This document shows positions 1 through 7,230 of a stretch of DNA of 64,000 nt, piece after piece (the stretch's first letter is position 1; every line of letters begins with the position of its first letter). Position numbers and translations under genes: made by a program. This DNA is from Pseudopedobacter sp965218985 (GTDB taxonomy: Bacteria; Bacteroidota; Bacteroidia; Sphingobacteriales; Sphingobacteriaceae): the NCBI GenBank assembly GCA_965218985.1, contig CBDCMP010000007.1, positions 1,550,001 through 1,614,000 on the forward strand. The letters are read 5' to 3'. Under the pieces are notes generated by a model. The model was not told the DNA's origin. It saw only the letters and a list, made by a program, of their open reading frames with translations, and did not search any database.

Positions 1-80
1 TATATTATGAGTTTAATTTGAAATGGCTCATGCAACCTGCTATAGCAACGAAAGTGGAAAAAATTTCGGAGGATAAATAA
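1..80 (+). CDS. C-terminal fragment of an unidentified protein
   Basis: The frame beginning at base 3 is open from the window edge to the TAA at 78-80 and encodes about 25 residues (YYEFNLKWLMQPAIATKV..., ending KISEDK). The other two forward frames are closed early. It is on the same strand as the symporter and isomerase genes that follow, so it may be the previous gene of the same catabolic unit. The fragment is too short to assign a family. Confidence 0.45.
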   Translation, partial: YYEFNLKWLMQPAIATKVEKISEDK

Positions 81-272
81 CAAATTAAAGCAATTTAAAA
101 GGAAGAAGTAGGAGACTAAGAAAGCCTTGTAATGACGTTCAGTGCTTAATTCTTAATTTTATAATAGACAATATTAATATTAAAACTGTGTGAAAGCATT
201 GTATTTATTAGGTGAGGTAATATGAGTTCTCTTCATAAGAGAAAAATAATAGAATAATTAAACAATTTAAAA

Positions 273-1771
273 ATGAAGCTTCCACTTCTTGACTTATGTG
301 TTTTTTTAGTTTACATGTTGGGGATAATTATTTTCGGATGTTCTTTCTATTTTAAAACAGATCGGTTGCCGCTTATACATCAGGTGGAGGTAAACTTCCT
401 GCCTGGGCAGTTGGAATGTCCATTTTTGCATCTTTTGTAAGTAGTATCAGCTTTCTTGCTCTTCCCGGTAACGCTTATTTAAGTAATTGGAACGGCTTTG
501 TGTTTAGTCTTTCCATTCCAATAGCAGCATTTATAGCTGTCAAATTTTTTGTACCGCTGTATCGTAAAGTTAATAGTCTGTCTGCCTATACCTTTTTGGA
601 GATGCGTTTTGACCCTTGGGCCAGAATTTATGCATCTGCGTGTTATCTCTTAACACAAATCGCACGAATGGGAGCTATTATGTACTTACTGGCTTTGCCA
701 ATGAATGCGCTTTTTGGTTGGAATATTTCTATAATAATTGTTCTGACAGGAATATGTGTAATGATTTATTCTTTGCTGGGAGGTATAAAAGCTGTTATCT
801 GGACAGATGCCATACAAGGTGCCGTTTTAATAGCAGGAGCTTTAACCTGTGTGATAATTTTATTGTTCTCTATGCCAGAAGGACCTACACAAACTATTGA
901 AATTGCAAATGCATATGATAAATTTAGCCTGGGAAGTTTCGATTTAAATTTTTCTGAATCTACCTTTTGGGTGATTCTAATATATGGATTGGTGATTAAC
1001 GTTCAGAATTTTGGAATAGATCAAAATTATGTTCAAAGGTATATGACCACAAATTCTATTAAAGAAGCTAATTTTTCTACATGGTTTGGCAGTTTGCTAT
1101 ATATCCCAGTTTCTTTATTATTTTTTACAATTGGTACCGCTCTATTCGCTTACTATAAAATACACCCAGAACTTTTACCGGGAGCACTCCGATCTATGGA
1201 TAAAGCTGATAGAGTATTTCCTTATTTTATTGTACATGGCCTTCCAAAGGGATTGACAGGCTTGTTGGTGGCTTCCATTTTTGCTGCCGGCATGAGTACA
1301 ATATCCACCAGTTTAAACAGTACTGCAACAGTTATTTTAACAGATTATTATCAGCGTTATTTCAACAAAAGTAGCACAGATAAGAGTTCTATTAAAGTAT
1401 TGTACATAGCATCTACTGTCATGGGTGTTTTAGGGATGATTTCCGCTTTGGCCATGACTCAAGTGAAAAGTGCATTGGACGCCTGGTGGGCATTGTCTTC
1501 TATTTTTAGCGGAGGTATGCTAGGGCTGTTTTTATTAGGTTATTTTTCTAGTAAGGTAAGAAGCGTAGACGCAGCCATAGGTGTTGCGGTTGGAGTTCTA
1601 GCTATCTGCTGGGTGAGTTTGTCTCCTATTTATTTCACTAAAGGATTATGGGTGTCTTTTAAAAATCCTTTACACGCTAATTTAGCGATTGTGGTTGGTA
1701 CGACCGCCATATTTTTGTCTGGGTTTTTAATGTACAATCTGTTTGGAAATAGAAAGTTGGCTACTGACTAA
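273..1771 (+). pseudogene. Sodium:solute symporter (SSS family), frameshifted near the N-terminus
   Basis: The product would be an inner-membrane sodium/solute symporter of the SSS family, which also includes sialic acid, sugar and proline carriers. The ATG at 273 opens a frame for about 30 residues (MKLPLLDLCVFLVYMLG..., ending FYFKTDR) that is the expected first membrane helix. The rest lies in another frame: reading back from 416 gives RSVAAYTSGGGKLPAW joined to GMSIFASFVSSISFLALPG, the conserved SSS segment, and then about ten further hydrophobic helices to the stop at 1771. The two frames meet around 353-365, as if one base were missing. An ATG at 416 would give a 451-residue protein lacking helix 1. 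It precedes a sugar-isomerase-like gene, suggesting a sugar substrate. A sequencing error is the main alternative to true decay. Confidence 0.75.
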
Positions 1772-1891
1772 AAGAATGTATAATCTGAATATTCTTTAGA
1801 ACAAGAATATAACAGGAAGAGTAATTGAAATTGTTTTTTCAAACATGTTATTTTGAAATTTAGGCGCAATGCCGAATTTAAAAACAGTGCT

Positions 1892-3511
1892 ATGTATAAT
1901 AATTCATCAAAAGAAGTTTGGCTGGTGGCCAGTGGAGATTTACGTTTGTCTGCAAACCAAAGTTGTTGGGCAGCCCAAGAAGAAATGGAGCATTTACTTG
2001 TTAGCGCAATTGCAGATGAAGGATGGGTTGTTAAAAGAGCTCATAATTACGATCCAATAAAGAAACATGGCTTTATAGATTCTCAAAGAATGGGAATAGA
2101 AGTCTTTAAAGTAATTGATAAGGAAGCACCTATTATCGTTGCTGAAAGTGTTTGGCAATATACACATCATGTATTGGCTGGTCTACTAACTCATAGAGGA
2201 AAAATATTTACAATCGCAAACTGGAGTGGAAAGTGGCCAGGATTAGTGGGTATACTTAATTTAAACGGTTCACTAACTAAAGCAGGAGTAAATTACAGCA
2301 CATTGTGGAGCGAAGATTTTAAAGATGATTATTTTAAAGATGGATTGCGAGAATGGCTAAAAAACGGCTCCGTTAAACATGACCACAGTCATGTCAAGCT
2401 ATTCACGATGGCTTCAATCCCTTATGAAGATAGACAAAGGGGAATTGATTTCGCTGATCGTCTACTGGCTGATAAAGCAATTATGGGTGTGTTCGACGAG
2501 GGATGTATGGGCATGTTTAATGCGATTGTGCCTGACGATTTGTTGCATAAAATAGGAATATTTAAAGAACGCTTAAGCCAGTCAACTCTATATGCAAAAA
2601 TGCTGGAGGTGAAAAACGAAGAGGCTGAGAATACCCTTAACTGGTTATTGAAAAAAGGGATGAAGTTTAATTGGGGAACCATAGATGAAAGAGAACTCAC
2701 CAGAAACCAGACTTTAGAACAATGTAAGATGTATATATCCGTGCTTCGAATTGCTGATGAATTCGGTTGTGATACCATAGGGATTCAATATCAGCAAGGA
2801 CTAAAGGATCTTACTGTTGCTAGCGATTTGGTAGAAGGTTTATTAAATAATCGGGACAGGCCACCGGTGTTTTCGTCATCAGGAAAGGAATTATATAGAG
2901 GCGAAGCATTACCTCATTTTAATGAAGTGGACGAGTGTGCAGGTATTGATTCTTTGATCACTTATCATCTATGGAAAGAATTAGGTATGCCAGGAGAAAA
3001 CACATTGCATGATTTGCGTTGGGGACAGCATTATAAGGATATAAAAATTGATGAATTTGTTTGGACATTCTTGATTTCTGGAGCTGCCCCTCCCGAACAT
3101 TTTATCAATGGTTACAAAGGCGCAGTGAGTGAGCGACAACCACCAATGTATTTTCGCCTAGGTGGGGGAAGCTTAAAAGGAATAAGCAAACCAGGTGACA
3201 TTGTATGGAGCAGAATCTATGTGATGGACAATGCCTTACACTGCGATATTGGAGTTGGCGAAGTAGTGTTATTACCTGATGAAGAAACACAACGTAGATG
3301 GCGAGAAACCACTCCACAATGGCCCATTATGCATGCTGTACTTACAGGTGTCGATAAAAATCAGATGATGGGGAGGCACAAAGCAAATCATATTCAGGTG
3401 GTTTACGCCACAGACGAGGAGAAGGCACAACAAGCCTTACGTATTAAGGCGGCCGCTTTAGCCACTTTAGGTGTTATTGTCCATATTTGTAAAGATATTG
3501 AATTCTTTTAA
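1892..3511 (+). CDS. L-fucose/L-arabinose isomerase-fold protein
   Basis: This 539-residue protein resembles the fucose isomerase superfamily: an N-terminal alpha/beta half rich in sugar-isomerase-like segments (VWLVASGDLRLSANQSCW, then IIVAESVWQYTHHVLAG) and a C-terminal half with metal-site candidates (GIQYQQGLKDL, HFNEVDECAGIDSLITYHLW, and the glycine-rich RLGGGSLKGISKPGDIVW). Known family members interconvert aldoses and ketoses with a divalent metal. I chose the ATG at 1892 because the longer frame from 1853 starts with TTG and adds residues without family character. The symporter gene lies about 120 bases upstream on the same strand, so the two may form an uptake and isomerisation unit. 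The precise sugar is not visible, and it is shorter than the roughly 590 residues of E. coli FucI, so it may be a distinct subfamily. Confidence 0.65.
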   Translation: MYNNSSKEVWLVASGDLRLSANQSCWAAQEEMEHLLVSAIADEGWVVKRAHNYDPIKKHGFIDSQRMGIEVFKVIDKEAPIIVAESVWQYTHHVLAGLLTHRGKIFTIANWSGKWPGLVGILNLNGSLTKAGVNYSTLWSEDFKDDYFKDGLREWLKNGSVKHDHSHVKLFTMASIPYEDRQRGIDFADRLLADKAIMGVFDEGCMGMFNAIVPDDLLHKIGIFKERLSQSTLYAKMLEVKNEEAENTLNWLLKKGMKFNWGTIDERELTRNQTLEQCKMYISVLRIADEFGCDTIGIQYQQGLKDLTVASDLVEGLLNNRDRPPVFSSSGKELYRGEALPHFNEVDECAGIDSLITYHLWKELGMPGENTLHDLRWGQHYKDIKIDEFVWTFLISGAAPPEHFINGYKGAVSERQPPMYFRLGGGSLKGISKPGDIVWSRIYVMDNALHCDIGVGEVVLLPDEETQRRWRETTPQWPIMHAVLTGVDKNQMMGRHKANHIQVVYATDEEKAQQALRIKAAALATLGVIVHICKDIEFF

Positions 3512-3765
3512 ATGGTTATTGTTAAAATAAGTTGATTAAAATCAGATAAGAAACCTAAAGGTAGAGTGATGGCTGAATTAGGAAACATTAGAACTAAAGT
3601 TCAGTATGAATTCAGTAAACAGATTTTGAATTATGGCCTTAAATGGCTATTTTTATAATATAAGATTTGCAATTATAAGGTTCAGAGAAATGGTGCGTCA
3701 TTCGGTGAGTAGTAATTTCGGTTTCGCATAAATATTTGATAAACAAGATTTTATAAGTTAATGGT

Positions 3766-3866
3766 TGTTCTCGTCGGGAATCGAACCCGCATCTAAAGTT
3801 TAGGAAACTTCTATTCTATCCCCGTCCGAACGGTGTTCAGCCGGGCGGGCGTTGAACCACGAAACC
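3766..3866 (-). pseudogene. Degenerate tRNA-Arg(CCT) copy with a 29-nt insert in the D-loop
   Basis: On the minus strand the 5' acceptor arm GGTTTCG, D-stem GTTC, anticodon arm with TTCCTAA loop (CCT) and T-arm match the intact tRNA-Arg at 4115-4186. The D-loop is split after AACG by a 29-nt GC-rich palindrome (3821-3849) and resumes with GATAGAAT. Four substitutions relative to the intact copy include breaks in the acceptor stem (3' strand CGAGAAC) and the T-stem (GCGGG against CCCGA), so this copy is probably non-functional. It lies just downstream of, and overlaps, the end of the GIY-YIG reading frame. Confidence 0.8.
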
Positions 3867-4099
3867 ATTTTTCCCTTTGAATATCTTCTTCCTGCAGAGC
3901 TTTTGAAATATTTCTCTCTGAAAATAGCTTCTTCTCTGCTTTGAAATGTTTCGTAATAAACGATCTTGAATGGTAGGTAAGGAATGATTGACTTGGTCAT
4001 TCCTGAGTTATGCTGCCTTAATCTTGTTTCAAGATTAAGGCAGTGCCCTTTATAGTAACAATCACTGCTTTCACTTTTTATAACATAAGCATAATACAT
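3800..4099 (-). CDS. GIY-YIG family endonuclease (small, UvrC-N-terminal-like)
   Basis: The 99-residue protein carries the single-domain GIY-YIG nuclease signature: MYYAYVIKS at the start (the GIY strand), YYKGHCLNLETRLRQHNSG (the YIG strand followed by the Arg-containing helix), and REEAIFREKYFK with the catalytic-type Glu. I placed the start at 4099; an ATG at 4111 is also possible. A still longer reading from 4141 only translates the neighbouring tRNA. The gene starts 16 bases after the 3' end of the intact tRNA-Arg on the same strand. Its last 20 or so residues (MVSWFNARPAEHRSDGD...) are the translation of the degenerate tRNA copy at 3766-3866, so the original stop codon seems to have been lost. 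Small GIY-YIG proteins of this type are common in Bacteroidota; their role is uncertain, but association with tRNA copies suggests a mobile or homing-type activity (inference). Confidence 0.8.
   Translation of the reverse strand: MYYAYVIKSESSDCYYKGHCLNLETRLRQHNSGMTKSIIPYLPFKIVYYETFQSREEAIFREKYFKSSAGRRYSKGKMVSWFNARPAEHRSDGDRIEVS
3821..3849. repeat. 29-nt GC-rich palindromic insert, copy 1
   Basis: The insert is identical to 4249-4277 and sits at the same position of a tRNA-Arg D-loop. Its ends are imperfect inverted repeats: on the minus strand it starts CCCGCCCG and ends CGGACGGG (one mismatch in eight), so it can form a hairpin. It is much richer in G+C than its surroundings. Confidence 0.85.
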
Positions 4100-4114
4100 A
4101 TTGGTTTGCATTAG

Positions 4115-4186
4115 TGGTCTCGGCGGGAATCGAACCCACATCTAAAGTTTAGGAAACTTCTATTCTATCCGTTGAACTACGAAACC
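4115..4186 (-). tRNA. tRNA-Arg (anticodon CCT), intact
   Basis: The minus strand folds as a complete cloverleaf of 72 nt without encoded CCA. The acceptor arm is GGTTTCG paired with CGAGACC (one G-U), the D-stem is GTTC/GAAT, the anticodon stem is GAAGT/ACTTT around loop TTCCTAA (anticodon CCT, reading AGG), and the T-arm is GTGGG-TTCGATT-CCCGC with discriminator A. It is the only undamaged member of the three tRNA-Arg-like units between 3766 and 4294, and it directly precedes the GIY-YIG gene. Confidence 0.92.
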
Positions 4187-4205
4187 ATTAAATCCTAATT
4201 TTTTT

Positions 4206-4294
4206 GAAGTTTAGGAAACTTCCCGGCCTGCCGTTAACTTATTCTATCCCCGTCCGAACGGTGTTCAGCCGGGCGGGCGTTGAACTACGGGACC
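4206..4294 (-). pseudogene. Truncated tRNA-Arg(CCT)-like fragment with two inserts
   Basis: On the minus strand a tRNA 5' half (GGTCCCG TA GTTCAACG) is followed by the same 29-nt insert as in the downstream copy, then GATAGAAT, then a second GC-rich stretch (about 18 nt, including GGCAGGCCGG), and finally the anticodon arm GAAGTTTCCTAAACTTC. The T-arm and 3' acceptor strand are missing and an A-rich tract follows. The 5' acceptor strand differs from the intact copy (GGTCCCG, not GGTTTCG). It cannot form a cloverleaf. Confidence 0.75.
4249..4277. repeat. 29-nt GC-rich palindromic insert, copy 2
   Basis: The sequence and flanks (TATTCTATC on the left, CGTTGAAC on the right, plus strand) are the same as for the copy at 3821-3849. 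Both copies therefore occupy the same D-loop position in two different tRNA-Arg-like units. Confidence 0.85.
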
Positions 4295-4418
4295 AATCAA
4301 TTTACGATTAAAGGATTTTAGATTTACGATTTATCTAAAGCCGTCATTCTAAATCAAAATTCTATTCGCGATTGTTAGGCAAATCCAAAATCGTAATTCA
4401 TCAATCTAAAATCCAAAA

Positions 4419-6515
4419 TCATCTTATCACACTCCCATTGGGAAATTCATCCTTTGGAGCGACAAAAGTAAGTTTTCCTTCGGAATTTTCGGCCATCAAA
4501 ATCATTCCTTGTGAGGTGATGCCTTTTATCTCCCTTGGTTGCAGGTTTACCAAAATACTAACTTGTTGTCCTACAATTTTTTCAGGTTCAAAATATTCAG
4601 CTATTCCCGAAACTACTGTTCTTTGATCTAAACCTGTGTCGATGGTTAGTTTTATGAGTTTTTTGGTTTTGGCAACTTTCTCTGCTGCTAAAATTGTTCC
4701 GGTTCGGATATCTAAACATGCAAATTGGTCAAAATCAATATTTTCTTTTGCTGGTATGATTCCCATGCCACTTTCCACCAATGTTTGTTCCTTTTTGTCT
4801 GTTAATTTTTTGATTTGCGCCTCAACAACGGCATCCTCCACCTTTTCAAATAGTAGTGAAGCAGCATTTAGCTGATGCCCATCGGTAAAAGAAATCTCTT
4901 CATCATAGTTCACAACCTCTTTCCCGATGTTCAGCATTCCAAAAATCTTTTTTGAGGTGTGCGGTAAAAATGGTTGAGCCAAAGTTGCCATATGTGCGAT
5001 GATGTGCAGGCAATTCTGTAAAACTTCTCTGGCACCTTCCGGGTTTTCCTTAAAAGTTTTCCAGGGCTCGTTTTCTGTCAGGTATCGGTTTCCCAATCTC
5101 GCCACATCCATCATTGCAGAAATTGCATTTCTGAATTTAAAAGCATTTAGGTTTTCGGCTACGCTATCATAAGCTTCCCCAAGCTGTTGATTAAGATTTT
5201 CATCTTTTAATGATGCTGCCCCCGAAACTTTTCCATCAAAGTATTTGTGCATCAAAATCATCACCCTGTTCACGAAGTTTCCAAAGATAGCCACCAGTTC
5301 ATTATTTACTCTGGCCTGGTAATCTTTCCAAGTGAACTCACTGTCGCTGGTCTCCGGCATGATGGAAGTCAGCACATAACGTAGTTCGTCCTGCTTATCT
5401 GGGAACTCTTTCAGGTATTCATGCAGCCAAACTGCATGATTTCTGGAAGTGGAGAGTTTATCTCCCTCCAGATTCAAAAATTCATTTGCAGGAACCTGCT
5501 CGGGCAGTATATAATCTCCATGAGCATGTAAAATGGACGGAAATGTGATGCAGTGGAAAACAATATTATCCTTGCCAATAAAATGGATCAGGCAAGCATC
5601 ATCCGCTTCGTCTGCTTGCTTCTTCCAATATAACTGCCAATCTTTATCATGGTCTAAGGCCCATTGCTTGGTGGCAGAAATATAGCCAATAGGCGCATCC
5701 AACCATACATATAATTTCTTTCCCTTCGCTTCTTCCAGCGGAACATCCACTCCCCAATCCAAATCGCGGGTCATGGAGCGTGGTTGTAAGCCTTGTTTCA
5801 ACCAGGAACTGCACTGACCGTACACATTAGGTTTCCATTCCTCCTTCTTTCCTTCCAAAAGCCATTTTTCTAACCAGGGCTGGTATTTATCCAAAGGTAA
5901 ATACCAATGCTTGGTAGGTCTTAAAACGGGCGGATTTCCACTTAAAGTTGATCGCGGATTGAGGAGATCTGTCGGACTTAAGGAAGTTCCGCATTTTTCA
6001 CACTGGTCACCATAGGCATTTTCGTTCCCGCAATTGGGGCAAGTCCCAATGATGTATCTATCTGCTAAAAACTGCTGATACTCTTCATCAAAATATTGAT
6101 CAGAGAACTTCTCTATGAATTCCTCTTTTTCGTATAAATTCAAAAAGAATTCTTTCGATAAATCATGATGGATGGGCGAAGAAGTACGATGATAAATATC
6201 AAAAGCAATTCCAAAATCTTCGAAACTCTTCTTTATCTGATGATGATACTGATCAATAATAGCCTGTGGTGTGGTTCCCTCTTTCTTCGCTTTGATGGTG
6301 ATGGCTGCACCATGTTCATCAGATCCGCAAACGTAAACCACATCTTTCTTTTGCAAGCGTAAATTTCTTACATAGATATCGGCAGGCAGATATGCCCCAG
6401 CCAAATGGCCGATGTGTAAAGGCCCGTTTGCGTAAGGCAAAGCCGAGGTGATGGTATATCTCTTATAATTCTTATTCGTCAAAACTGATTTTCTGGTTGT
6501 TTTCTTAATTTGCAA
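4419..6515 (-). CDS. metG: Methionine--tRNA ligase
   Basis: The 698-residue protein charges tRNA-Met with methionine in the cytoplasm. The class I signature PLHIGHLAGAYLPADIY lies at about residues 32-48. A zinc-knuckle-like pair CPNCG and CEKCG follows at about 158-176, the anticodon-binding helical region with WLHEYLKEFP and related segments comes later, and the KMSKS loop is present as the variant DKLSTSRNH near residue 353. The C-terminal 110 residues (IDFDQFACLDIRTGTILAAE... to the end) form the EMAP/Trbp111-type tRNA-binding dimerisation domain. Length is usual for bacterial MetRS of this two-Cys-pair, C-extended type. It stands alone on the minus strand, divergent from the nucleotidyltransferase unit. 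Confidence 0.96.
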   Translation of the reverse strand: MQIKKTTRKSVLTNKNYKRYTITSALPYANGPLHIGHLAGAYLPADIYVRNLRLQKKDVVYVCGSDEHGAAITIKAKKEGTTPQAIIDQYHHQIKKSFEDFGIAFDIYHRTSSPIHHDLSKEFFLNLYEKEEFIEKFSDQYFDEEYQQFLADRYIIGTCPNCGNENAYGDQCEKCGTSLSPTDLLNPRSTLSGNPPVLRPTKHWYLPLDKYQPWLEKWLLEGKKEEWKPNVYGQCSSWLKQGLQPRSMTRDLDWGVDVPLEEAKGKKLYVWLDAPIGYISATKQWALDHDKDWQLYWKKQADEADDACLIHFIGKDNIVFHCITFPSILHAHGDYILPEQVPANEFLNLEGDKLSTSRNHAVWLHEYLKEFPDKQDELRYVLTSIMPETSDSEFTWKDYQARVNNELVAIFGNFVNRVMILMHKYFDGKVSGAASLKDENLNQQLGEAYDSVAENLNAFKFRNAISAMMDVARLGNRYLTENEPWKTFKENPEGAREVLQNCLHIIAHMATLAQPFLPHTSKKIFGMLNIGKEVVNYDEEISFTDGHQLNAASLLFEKVEDAVVEAQIKKLTDKKEQTLVESGMGIIPAKENIDFDQFACLDIRTGTILAAEKVAKTKKLIKLTIDTGLDQRTVVSGIAEYFEPEKIVGQQVSILVNLQPREIKGITSQGMILMAENSEGKLTFVAPKDEFPNGSVIR

Positions 6516-6585
6516 AGATAAAGGTTAGCAGCGAGATTATATAAGCCTAATGCGTTTGGCTCTGATGGGCTTTTAAAAAACTTGT

Positions 6586-6593
6586 TATATTTG
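6586..6593 (+). promoter_or_regulatory. Candidate -7 box (TATATTTG) of the nucleotidyltransferase unit
   Basis: TATATTTG matches the Bacteroidota sigma-ABfr -7 consensus TAnnTTTG. A TTTG at 6555-6558 is a possible -33 element, although the spacing of 27 is longer than usual. The ATG at 6597 lies only three bases downstream of the box, so the message would be leaderless or nearly so if this promoter is used. Confidence 0.45.
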
Positions 6594-6596
6594 AAA

Positions 6597-6794
6597 ATGG
6601 AATTTGATAAATCCACGTTTATAAAAACCACGTTTTCTGAAGCAGACCATCAAAAAAAATTTTGGCTGACAAAGTCTTACACACAAAGATTGGAAGCAGG
6701 CATGATGATGACCAAGATTGCCTTTGGTTTGGTTAATGAACCCGAAATCAAAATGGACAAAATCTTAATTTCCGTAAAATCAAAACGTGGGTAA
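6597..6794 (+). CDS. Small protein paired with a nucleotidyltransferase (possible antitoxin)
   Basis: The 65-residue protein is charged and has no membrane segment. Recognisable stretches are FDKSTFIKTTFSEADHQKKFW, LTKSYTQRLEAGMMM and a C-terminal KMDKILISVKSKRG. I recall similar short proteins preceding nucleotidyltransferase genes in other Bacteroidota but cannot name a family. I chose the ATG at 6597; the reading can be extended to TTG at 6582, which lies inside the putative promoter. Its last codons overlap the start of the nucleotidyltransferase by eight bases, pointing to coupled translation. The arrangement of a small upstream protein with a nucleotidyltransferase resembles a toxin-antitoxin pair, but this role is inferred from context only. 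Confidence 0.6.
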   Translation: MEFDKSTFIKTTFSEADHQKKFWLTKSYTQRLEAGMMMTKIAFGLVNEPEIKMDKILISVKSKRG

Positions 6795-7227
6795 TATCTT
6801 CAATGATGATTTCAGGGAGTTCATTGAACTTCTAAATTTGCATCAAGCAGAATATATTTTAGTAGGCGGGTATGCTGTTATTTTACATGGCTATCCGAGA
6901 TCTACTGGCGATATGGATATTTGGGTAAATGCATCAATTGAAAATTATAAAAAATTAACCTCAGCTTTTTTTGATTTTAAAATGCCTATTATGGAATTGG
7001 CCGATTTCTTAAATTCTGAAAATGAAGTGTTCTCTTACGGAAGGCCTCCGTTGGGAATTGACATACTCACGAATTGCAAAGGTTTAGAATTTCAAGATTC
7101 AATAAAGGAAGCATCTTTTGTGGATGTGGAAAGCCTAAAAGTAAACCTCATTTCTTATGCCCATCTGATTAAAGCAAAAAAAGCAGCGGGAAGATATAAA
7201 GATTTAAACGATTTAGACCATCTATAA
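6787..7227 (+). CDS. Nucleotidyltransferase-fold protein (MNT/AbiEii-like)
   Basis: The 146-residue protein has the minimal nucleotidyltransferase signature: AEYILVGGYAVILHGYPRSTGDMDIWVN, in which VGGYA is the GG-type loop and GDMDIW holds the two metal-binding aspartates. A third acidic position is plausible in GIDILTN. Relatives transfer nucleotides to proteins, RNA or antibiotics, and many serve as toxin components. It starts with GTG at 6787, inside the small partner gene, and ends three bases before the next ATG. A decayed paralogue lies at 56422-56710 in the same orientation, which supports a mobile or addictive past. The activity is not proven by sequence alone. Confidence 0.75.
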   Translation: MGNIFNDDFREFIELLNLHQAEYILVGGYAVILHGYPRSTGDMDIWVNASIENYKKLTSAFFDFKMPIMELADFLNSENEVFSYGRPPLGIDILTNCKGLEFQDSIKEASFVDVESLKVNLISYAHLIKAKKAAGRYKDLNDLDHL

Positions 7228-7230
7228 AGC

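Noticed and set aside
1853..1891. Longer start (TTG) of the fucose-isomerase-like protein
   Set aside because: Uses TTG and adds residues with no family character; ATG at 1892 fits better.
3821..3849. A tRNA intron in the D-loop
   Set aside because: 29 nt is far too short for a self-splicing intron, bacteria lack the enzyme for archaeal-type tRNA introns, and the host copies have additional acceptor and T-arm damage.
4100..4141. N-terminal extension of the GIY-YIG ORF (MWVRFPPRPL...)
   Set aside because: It is the translation of the T-arm and acceptor of the intact tRNA-Arg; the family start is MYYAYV.
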